This document shows positions 16,319 to 22,693 of a stretch of DNA of 24,541 nt, in pieces. The notes beneath the pieces were generated by a model. The model worked only from the letters and a program-made list of their open reading frames with translations, ran no database searches and was not told where the DNA came from. Position 1 is the stretch's first letter. Every line of letters begins with the position of its first letter. The translations under genes and the position numbers were made by a program. This DNA comes from Euryarchaeota archaeon UBA220 (lineage in GTDB: Archaea; Thermoplasmatota; Poseidoniia; Poseidoniales; Thalassarchaeaceae): the NCBI GenBank assembly GCA_002501885.1, contig DAON01000014.1:4469-29009 (forward strand), written 5' to 3'.

Positions 16319-17422
16319 ATGGGATTGCCATACAGCGTCTTTGTACGGCCAATGCTTCGATTCATCGATTCTGAGAATGCACACTCTCTTTCAATGAAAG
16401 CACTCAGCACATTCGGTCAGAGTAGAGTGGGCCAGAGGGCATTAAGCACCCTATACAATCCTCCAGAACTACCAATCCATGTTTTCGGGAGATTGTTCCA
16501 TCACCCATTAGGCCTAGCTGCGGGTTTTGATAAGGGAGCAGAGGCTCTTTCGGCATGGCCAGCACTCGGTTTTTCATGGATAGAGTACGGAGGAATAACT
16601 CGTTTTCCTCAAGACGGTAATCCAAAACCTCGAATGTTTAGATCAGACCGTCACTGTGCGTTAGTAAATAGAATGGGTTTCAATAATCCAGGAGCTGCTG
16701 AAGTCCGTGACAGATTGATTGAGAGGCGAGCATCTGGGATGTGGCCAAAAACTCCCGTAGCAGCAAATATTGGACGTTCGAAGAAAACTCCCAACGAAAG
16801 TGCTGCTAGTGATTATTCCCAGACTCTTGAGATGCTTTGGAATCATGCTGATCTATTCGTCCTCAATATTTCATCACCAAACACTCCCGGGCTCAGAGAA
16901 TTAGCAGATTCAGACTACCTGTCATCAATTGTAACTGAGTGTAAGTCTCTTGCTGAGCGTAAAGGGGGAGGCAAACCACTACTGGTCAAAGTCTCTCCTG
17001 ATGCAAGCAATGAGGAAATCCTTTCATCCGCCCATTCTGCCCTTAGGTCCGGCGCAGATGGTTTAGTTGCAATCAATACATCGATGCATAGGCCAGTTCC
17101 TAGAAATTCGACTTCCAGAGGGGTTTTCGCTGAGTCCGGAGGGATTTCAGGTAGGCCTCTGCAAAACAGATCAAAAGAAGTAATTTCTCTCTTATATTCG
17201 GAAGTGGGAGAATCAATCCCCATCGTTGGAGTAGGGGGTATCGAGTCTACTGAAACTGCATGGGACGCAATTACATCGGGCGCTTCTCTTATCCAGCTTT
17301 ATTCGGCACTCGTATTCAAAGGTCCATCAGTAGTGAGTTCAATAGTAAAGGGACTGAAGAAGAAGGTAAAGCAGAACGGTTTCGTGGGCCTAGACGAGGC
17401 AGTCGGATACGAGATTCCCTGA
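16319..17422 (+). CDS. pyrD: Dihydroorotate dehydrogenase (quinone), class 2
   Basis: Oxidises dihydroorotate to orotate in pyrimidine synthesis, passing electrons through FMN to the membrane quinone pool. Class 2 features are the N-terminal helical extension (YSVFVRPMLRFIDSENAHSLSMKAL) that docks on the membrane, GLAAGFDKGAEA, EYGGITRFPQDGNPKPRMFR, VNRMGFNNPG, and VLNISSPNTPGLREL. In the last of these, Ser185/186 stand where class 2 has its catalytic serine (class 1 has Cys). C-terminal FMN-phosphate blocks are IPIVGVGGIES and GASLIQLYSALVFKGP. The frame is open further upstream, but the family-like N-terminus begins at ATG 16319 (368 aa). A membrane quinone is needed as acceptor; mqnC in the window suggests menaquinone (inference). 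Confidence 0.95.
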   Translation: MGLPYSVFVRPMLRFIDSENAHSLSMKALSTFGQSRVGQRALSTLYNPPELPIHVFGRLFHHPLGLAAGFDKGAEALSAWPALGFSWIEYGGITRFPQDGNPKPRMFRSDRHCALVNRMGFNNPGAAEVRDRLIERRASGMWPKTPVAANIGRSKKTPNESAASDYSQTLEMLWNHADLFVLNISSPNTPGLRELADSDYLSSIVTECKSLAERKGGGKPLLVKVSPDASNEEILSSAHSALRSGADGLVAINTSMHRPVPRNSTSRGVFAESGGISGRPLQNRSKEVISLLYSEVGESIPIVGVGGIESTETAWDAITSGASLIQLYSALVFKGPSVVSSIVKGLKKKVKQNGFVGLDEAVGYEIP

Positions 17423-17467
17423 CCATCAAACGGAAACCCTATTCTATATCCAAGTTAGGTTAATGTC

Positions 17468-17845
17468 ATGGCAGGGACAAGAGCATCCAGACTGGGACTG
17501 GTCGCAGTTTCGATGGCTTGCTTAGTGGCATTGATGTTCATCAGTGTTAATCCCGAAACTCAATACTACATCGACGAGGTTATGGAATCGCCTCAAGATT
17601 ACGAAGGAGATGTTCACTTACGAGGCCAAGTTGAACCAGGTTCTATCGACTCCACATCTTCTCTGTTTACATTAATCGGAATTGAATATTCTCTCAAAAT
17701 TGATTATTCTGGAGCAGCAATACCAGATGGCTTTGATGAAGGACATACCATTGCCTTGAAAGGGCAATTAGTCTATGAGAATGGAGACTGGATATTGAAC
17801 GCGATTGAGATTCAGACAGGATGTCCATCAAAGTATTCGGAGTAA
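17468..17845 (+). CDS. ccmE: Cytochrome c maturation protein CcmE, CXXXY variant
   Basis: CcmE is the membrane-anchored heme chaperone of system I cytochrome c maturation. One signal anchor (residues 8-27) precedes an OB-fold: YYIDEVMESPQDYEGDVHLRGQVEPGSI (family YxxxE..., G.V.PGS), DYSGAAIPDGFDEGHTIALKGQL (Y.G..PD.F.EG..V...G). It ends in GCPSKYSE. Bacterial CcmE attaches heme through His in HXXXY; here Cys119-P-S-K-Tyr123 is the known CXXXY variant seen in archaea and some sulfate reducers. 125 residues is at the short end because the disordered tail is missing. TATAT in TTCTATATCC about 20-25 bases upstream is a possible promoter, which would give a nearly leaderless transcript. The other ccm genes are not in the window. 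Confidence 0.88.
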   Translation: MAGTRASRLGLVAVSMACLVALMFISVNPETQYYIDEVMESPQDYEGDVHLRGQVEPGSIDSTSSLFTLIGIEYSLKIDYSGAAIPDGFDEGHTIALKGQLVYENGDWILNAIEIQTGCPSKYSE

Positions 17846-17879
17846 TTTGGACAATCCTGCTTAGGGATTCTTTGATATG

Positions 17880-17895
17880 GGCCGATATAACGGCC
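17880..17895. repeat. Short perfect inverted repeat just before the SRP RNA
   Basis: GGCCG-ATATAA-CGGCC: five-base perfect arms around an AT-rich loop, ending five bases before the predicted 5' end of the SRP RNA. It could be an operator, or leader removed in processing. The motif is certain, the role unknown. Confidence 0.45.
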
Positions 17896-17900
17896 AAGTC

Positions 17901-18210
17901 GGGCTAGGGGGGGTGTTGACGTACTCTATTTTCCTCAAATCGTCGATAAAGGGGGCCTGAAGTCCGAGGGCGGCGCAGACGAGCCATTGGTGTCTCACCG
18001 GTTGACGTCGATGCCTCGCCCCCAAGAGATCCAGGTTGGCTGGAACCGCTTCCGGAGGGGAGCGAGGACTGTCTCATACCCGGGAACCAGGTCAGGCGCG
18101 GAAGCGAGCAGCCCGACCGGGGACGCTGGATGCCTTGGGATAGCGGGGTGGAGAAGATCGGTGACCTTACACCTCTGGTGACGAGCGTCCACCGAGGACA
18201 TGCCCACTTT
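17901..18210 (+). ncRNA. ffs: Signal recognition particle 7S RNA (archaeal)
   Basis: GC-rich, non-coding and highly structured, about 310 bases, the size of archaeal 7S RNA. The decisive part is helix 8 at 18090-18118: GGTC-AGG-CGC-GGAA-GCG-AGCA-GCCCGACC, with the GGAA tetraloop at 18100-18103 and the 3' AGCA internal loop that SRP54 binds. The 5' end GGGCTAGG and the following GGGGGCCTGAAGTCCGAGGGCGGCG fit the Alu-domain helices of archaeal SRP RNAs. TTGACG...CGTCGA can form helix 3, and GGGC (17901-17904) can pair with GCCC (18202-18205) to close helix 1. Ends are estimates, good to about ten bases. The RNA works with SRP54 and SRP19 to target secreted and membrane proteins to the translocon. 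Confidence 0.95.
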
Positions 18211-18213
18211 GGG

Positions 18214-18224
18214 TTTTATTTTTT
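18214..18224 (+). terminator. T-rich terminator of SRP RNA
   Basis: TTTTATTTTTT directly follows the SRP RNA 3' end, the typical archaeal T-tract termination signal. It also contains the stop and last two lysine codons of the convergent DUF1028 gene. Confidence 0.7.
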
Positions 18225-19079
18225 GATGTTGAGCAATTTGTTCACAAGCTCTTCTGTAATCCCAAAGAAATTATTTTCCGAACAACGAATTAGTAATTCT
18301 TTCCAACCTGCGTGATCTCTGAGTGCAATATTTGTCAACTGTCGCCCCTTTTCAAAATCTCCTTTATTCGCCAGACTGATACCGGTCCAGAAAGAGATTT
18401 CTGGATATTCTAATGCCTGCGACATGTCTAATTCCAATTCATATCCATTATTTTGAAAGTCTGAATATATTGAATTCACTTTCAATAATCTTTCAAGCTC
18501 TTCAAGAGGATTAGGATGATCATCTACATTGATATCAACAAGTACTCCCTCCCACTCTTTATCCATTTTCTTTGAATTTACAACAAGTATCCTGCCGGAT
18601 TGCATTCCACGAATGTCACCACCTGCATTTTGACCTGCTAATAATGATGAAAGAAGCCTCTCAGCTAAGTTTCCATTAGAATTTTGAAAAGCATCTGCCA
18701 TATTTTGAGGGACTGTGTCATTCCACATCAGGTTCGCTTGGCAAGAGAAGCCTTCTCCAATAACATGACCTGCTGCCGGTATTGTCACTGAACCTGTGTG
18801 TGCGGCTACTCTTCCTGAGGAGTCTAACATAGCAACTTGGCGAATTTCTGACTCGGGGTCTTGTTTTAGACGCTCTTCAAGCGCTTCAGATGCCGAGAAC
18901 CCCTTGCTCATTAATTCCAAGCCTAGCGGGCCGTGATCAATCAGTGCCATTGCTTGGGTCACAACTACTCCTACTCCGGACAAAGCCCAGCAAGCACCTC
19001 CTGCCCCATAGAAGTGAGATTGTATGCCCACGCCGTATTGGCCTGTTTCAGAGCATTTTGCGATGATTGAATAGGTCAT
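18216..19079 (-). CDS. DUF1028 family protein (Ntn-hydrolase-like)
   Basis: The start MTYSIIAKCSETGQYGVGIQSHFYGAGGACW followed by GVGVVVTQAMALIDHGPLGLELMSKG is diagnostic of DUF1028. Then come the usual QVAMLDSSGRVAAHTGS, GHVIGEGFSCQANLM and AGGDIRGMQSGRILVV blocks. The family has an Ntn-hydrolase-like fold. Thr2 would be the N-terminal nucleophile after Met removal, but the substrate is not established. Residues 200-287 form the helical C-terminal part usual in the family. No signal peptide. Its start is ten bases after the EVE-domain gene's stop, so both belong to one transcript. Its last bases overlap the SRP RNA terminator on the other strand. Confidence 0.88.
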   Translation of the reverse strand: MTYSIIAKCSETGQYGVGIQSHFYGAGGACWALSGVGVVVTQAMALIDHGPLGLELMSKGFSASEALEERLKQDPESEIRQVAMLDSSGRVAAHTGSVTIPAAGHVIGEGFSCQANLMWNDTVPQNMADAFQNSNGNLAERLLSSLLAGQNAGGDIRGMQSGRILVVNSKKMDKEWEGVLVDINVDDHPNPLEELERLLKVNSIYSDFQNNGYELELDMSQALEYPEISFWTGISLANKGDFEKGRQLTNIALRDHAGWKELLIRCSENNFFGITEELVNKLLNIKK

Positions 19080-19089
19080 TGAATTTCCT

Positions 19090-19560
19090 CTAAAGCGTAT
19101 TTAGATCCAGTCCGCCCATTTTACAGACAATAGCAAAATGTTCTGCCGATACAGGCTGAACAGAGAGGCGTTGTCCCCTTTGTAGCAGAGGCATACCGTC
19201 TAAACTGGGATTGGCCTTGAGTTCCGGGAGTCCTACTGATTCCATCTCTTTTATCGGTTCAATGTCCACCATTATCCATCTAGGGTTTTCTGGAGTGGCC
19301 TTTTCATCGAAATAATTTGAATTAGGGTCTTGGGCAGTAAAATCAGGGTATCCTTCTCTGCATACCTTAGCCACTCCTGCTACATGAGGAGGTTTACAAT
19401 TTGAATGATAAAAAAGAACCAAATCACCGATTTTCATATCATCTCTCATGATATTTCTAGCTTGATAATTCCTTACTCCGTCCCAATGAGTTTCTCCGTC
19501 TTCAACTAATTGTTCCCATGGATACACATGCGGCTCACTTTTCATCAACCAGAACGCCAT
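19090..19560 (-). CDS. EVE-domain (PUA-like) protein
   Basis: Soluble 156-residue protein made almost wholly of one EVE domain, a PUA relative thought to bind modified bases in nucleic acids (thymocyte nuclear protein 1 family). The start MAFWLMKSEPHVYPWEQLVEDG is the family signature (WLxKSEP), which places initiation at the ATG at 19560 rather than further upstream. HWDGVRNYQARNIMRDDMKIGDLVLFYHSNCKPPHVAGVAKV follows, with the usual GVRNYQARN and FYHS blocks, then NPRWIMVDIEP and the PLLQRGQRLSVQPVSAEHFAIV end. It is placed between the MMPL exporter (35 bases upstream) and DUF1028 (10 bases downstream). Confidence 0.92.
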   Translation of the reverse strand: MAFWLMKSEPHVYPWEQLVEDGETHWDGVRNYQARNIMRDDMKIGDLVLFYHSNCKPPHVAGVAKVCREGYPDFTAQDPNSNYFDEKATPENPRWIMVDIEPIKEMESVGLPELKANPSLDGMPLLQRGQRLSVQPVSAEHFAIVCKMGGLDLNTL

Positions 19561-19595
19561 ATTCAACTCGACACACAGATGGTGCATAATGTATC

Positions 19596-22556
19596 TCACC
19601 AAGCATCATCAGATGCTCCCAGTAAGAGAGTTGCATCGATGGCATCCGCTTCATCCTTGGCCACAGCACGCCTTAGTCCGGCCGTTCTTACCATGGTCTC
19701 CACGCCCCCGGTTAAACTGACATTTGCCTTTATCAACAGTGAGAATACTGCAGGTAGTAGCAATAATGCGGAAAGCGCTGCAACTATCAGTAGTATGATT
19801 ACCACTGTCACGAAGGGCTTTATCGCCTCAATCGGAATTAGATATGCCGAGAATAATCCGAATGCAGTAACTGTTACCGCTTCGAACAAACTCATTCCTG
19901 TGCTTGCGCATGCGACGCTAACAGCTTCAATTGTGCCGCCTTGCTCCTTAACACGATTCGCGATATGGATTGAGAAATCTATACCGACTCCTACAAGAAT
20001 TGATCCGACCATCACCGTAACTAGAGAAAGTGGCACTCCTAGGGAATCCATTGCCAGCCATTGCATAGCGACAGTGAAACCAACTGGGACAGTAGTCAAT
20101 AGTGCAAAGCGAAGATCCCGGAAGACTAGGCCTAATGCCAGAATTGTGGCCAATAAAGCAAATCCCAGAGAAGTCCATTGTGAATCGACAATTAAACTAT
20201 TCACGGCAATTGTAACTGAAGCCACGCCTACTAGTTCAGAAGCCTTAACCCCTTCAGTAACATCAACCCAGTGGTTTACTTCATTGGTTGCCTTCTCAGT
20301 ACTTTTGACATCCATGAAAGGCATATCGATGTAAATCAGACTACGATCATAGTCAGAGGAGATGAATAACTCTCTCATCTCAGTAGTCATACTGTTGTAA
20401 AAGATGTAAATTAGGAAATTATGTGCCTGATCATCACCAGAGGGAGCACCCTCCAAAGCAGCAAGAGTTTCCCAAAATGATCCATTGCCAGCAACTTCTC
20501 GACCGAAAATAAAACCAAGTGTCTCCTTTATTTGATCGGGTAGAGGCCATTCATCGATGATGTCAACAATAGGTTGTCCTGAGACATTAACTCCTACGGC
20601 GATAGCTTTCATCAGGAAAACTATCGAAACGGCTGTAGTTTGATCTACCCGATTACAATTCTGTTCTAACGCTTCAATTCCCCTTAAACTGTCATAAGGA
20701 TCATTCACGGTTAAGTCAAAGAGAGAAGGATCTGCAGAGAGTTTAGCATCGTCAATTAGCAAGAAACCAGGTTGTCCAGCCTCGAACTCATTAGAATAAT
20801 CACCCATCTTTTCGACAGCCATTACAGGGTTACCGTCTGCGCCTTCAGAAGGTGCCATCTCCAGAAGATCGATGTTCTCCTCAACATTCTGTCTCGAGAA
20901 GCCTGCAGATATTATCATTGCAATAATAAACAGAGACAACGCTATTTTGGTCCATTTTATCGGGACTCCAACGGCTCCAACGAATAACTTTGGAGGAGGA
21001 TGCGATGGTTTCTTCAAGTCTAACATCATTGTAAGATTGGGTACCATGAGCATGGTCATTATGTAGACAACTACGATACCACCCGCTAGAGTATATCCAA
21101 CGGTTTTTATCGGTGCCATCGGGGTGAAAGTAAGCGAGTAGAATCCAATAATTGTTGTAATTGCAGATAGCATCACGGCTCTTCCTGTAGAACTGAGTGC
21201 AATTTCCATTTTCTCTCTAGGGGTTCCAGAAGCTTCGGCATATCGATTAGTGATATGTAACCCATATGAGACACCTAAGGCCAATACAATAGGGCCGACA
21301 ATAATAACAGTCATTGTGACTTCATAATCAGTAAATCCAATAATCCCTAGTGTAATCCAAACTGAACACAGTGTTGGGAGGCCTGATATTATCAGTACCT
21401 TCAGTCCTTGCACCCATCGAATCCTACCGGTCTGCAATAAATCACAATGGAATATGAAAAGCCCTAGGGCAACAAATATTCCTCCAATAGGGAACACCTT
21501 CCAGAACAATTTGAAAGATTCCTCAGTTACTGCATTAGTTATAGGCACGGGACCCGTGAGTGTCATTGTTAGATTCTTATCTGCCCAGTCATTTTGCTGT
21601 CCAAGAGCATTTATCGCTCCTTGTGTTTCAAGAATCAGTTCTGATATTTCCACATCATCAACACCGTCGCCATTTCTATCTGACTCAATTCCGATGATGA
21701 TTACGCCACGATTCCAGCCATGTCCAGAGGTAACTTGATCGGTAATACCATCATCATTGAAATCTTTCCCAACATCACGAACTAATTTGTCGAGTGCATT
21801 CTGAGGCATCTCATCTAAAATCTGATCAACTCGCTGTTGATCGGGAATACTGTAACTACCGATTATATCCTGCTGTTCGTCTATTGTATCATTGAAATCG
21901 TCGGTTAAATCTCCATTTCCTGTAGCCTCTGCCAGAGCTGCGAAAGTAGCCTTGGCAATTCTACCAGCACTGGAATTCACCTCTTTTATTACTGTGGAAA
22001 TGGATAGCAGATAGATGATATTATCTTGTGTTCCTCGATCATTCCTTGCATAGTTCAATTCTCGTTCTATCGCGTCAATCTCTTCAAGAATCTCTACAGA
22101 GGTCACATTCAAACTTTCAGACTCTACATAGACTACCATAACATTAGTTGTCCAATTCTCTTCAACACTAGCGAGTAATTCTGTAACATCATTACCTTCT
22201 GGGAGATATACTTCGAGATCGCCATTGACATTCAAGGCAGACTCCTCCTGACAATAGTCCGGGTTATCAAAACCATCTCTACAATCAAGAATACCAGAAT
22301 GAAGTGTAAAGAACCCTGTAACTATTAGGCACAGAGCTACGGTAATTGCAGGGGCACGAGTCAATATCGATGTTCCAGATGCGTTTGCTAAATTCCTACG
22401 AATAGCATTAGGAATTCTCTTCAAAGAGCCTGTAACAGAGTCAATATCCATATTTTCTATTGCTTCTTTGCCAGTGTCAATTCTAGAACTGATATCTCCG
22501 CGGACCCTATCAATTGTGGTACCGCGAGAATCATCTCCCGCTTCGTCTCCTTGCAT
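19596..22556 (-). CDS. MMPL/RND-superfamily exporter with Ca-binding-like loops
   Basis: Integral membrane transporter of 986 residues with the two-fold RND layout. There is a 65-residue acidic cytoplasmic N-terminus, TM1 (about 69-85), a large exterior domain, and a TM2-6 bundle (about 352-520, including GPIVLALGVSYGLHITNRYAEA). A second TM (about 540), a second exterior domain and a final TM bundle (GSILVGVGIDFSIHIANRVKEQ ... LLLLPAVFSLLI) follow. The GVGIDFSIHIANR block is the MMPL/RND helix-4-type motif, with an aspartate that could relay protons; the equivalent first-half site reads GVSYGLHITNR and lacks that Asp. The first exterior domain has DFNDDGITD (265-273) and DRNGDGVDDVE (293-303), Asp-rich loops like thrombospondin-3/EF-hand sites, and a Cys91/Cys102 pair. 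The substrate is unknown. First gene of the EVE-DUF1028 unit. Confidence 0.88.
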   Translation of the reverse strand: MQGDEAGDDSRGTTIDRVRGDISSRIDTGKEAIENMDIDSVTGSLKRIPNAIRRNLANASGTSILTRAPAITVALCLIVTGFFTLHSGILDCRDGFDNPDYCQEESALNVNGDLEVYLPEGNDVTELLASVEENWTTNVMVVYVESESLNVTSVEILEEIDAIERELNYARNDRGTQDNIIYLLSISTVIKEVNSSAGRIAKATFAALAEATGNGDLTDDFNDTIDEQQDIIGSYSIPDQQRVDQILDEMPQNALDKLVRDVGKDFNDDGITDQVTSGHGWNRGVIIIGIESDRNGDGVDDVEISELILETQGAINALGQQNDWADKNLTMTLTGPVPITNAVTEESFKLFWKVFPIGGIFVALGLFIFHCDLLQTGRIRWVQGLKVLIISGLPTLCSVWITLGIIGFTDYEVTMTVIIVGPIVLALGVSYGLHITNRYAEASGTPREKMEIALSSTGRAVMLSAITTIIGFYSLTFTPMAPIKTVGYTLAGGIVVVYIMTMLMVPNLTMMLDLKKPSHPPPKLFVGAVGVPIKWTKIALSLFIIAMIISAGFSRQNVEENIDLLEMAPSEGADGNPVMAVEKMGDYSNEFEAGQPGFLLIDDAKLSADPSLFDLTVNDPYDSLRGIEALEQNCNRVDQTTAVSIVFLMKAIAVGVNVSGQPIVDIIDEWPLPDQIKETLGFIFGREVAGNGSFWETLAALEGAPSGDDQAHNFLIYIFYNSMTTEMRELFISSDYDRSLIYIDMPFMDVKSTEKATNEVNHWVDVTEGVKASELVGVASVTIAVNSLIVDSQWTSLGFALLATILALGLVFRDLRFALLTTVPVGFTVAMQWLAMDSLGVPLSLVTVMVGSILVGVGIDFSIHIANRVKEQGGTIEAVSVACASTGMSLFEAVTVTAFGLFSAYLIPIEAIKPFVTVVIILLIVAALSALLLLPAVFSLLIKANVSLTGGVETMVRTAGLRRAVAKDEADAIDATLLLGASDDAW

Positions 22557-22693
22557 ATCTAGGAGGCATGTGCAAGCAGAGGGAACTTCAACCCCACGGA
22601 ACTAAGATTTCTCAGATAGCGATTCCGACCCGCAATATATTTCGGGAACGGTCAAGAATAGGCTATCTCACGGATGAGCGCGGAAGTGATTCG
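22557..22693. other. Divergent intergenic region, MMPL exporter / valS
   Basis: Carries the AT-rich valS promoter candidate and an AGGAGG at 22561-22566. No RNA gene or repeat was found. An ATG at 22568 follows the AGGAGG after one base, too close for normal ribosome binding. Confidence 0.45.
22634..22641 (+). promoter_or_regulatory. Possible TATA box of valS
   Basis: AATATATT lies about 55 bases before the ATG at 22694. At usual archaeal spacing transcription would begin near 22665, downstream of the alternative ATG at 22568, which favours the later start. Motif-based inference only. Confidence 0.35.

Noticed and set aside
17987..18315. Short open frames on both strands in the SRP RNA region
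   Set aside because: They fall within the structured RNA and show no protein-like conservation pattern or start context.
19510..20334. A 274-codon plus-strand frame opposite the exporter gene
   Set aside because: It is the shadow of the MMPL and EVE genes, with Ser/Thr/Ile-rich low-information protein and no family signature.
22561..22570. AGGAGG followed by ATG at 22568 as the valS start
   Set aside because: Spacing of one base is too short, the 42 added residues are not family-like, and the likely promoter lies downstream of it.
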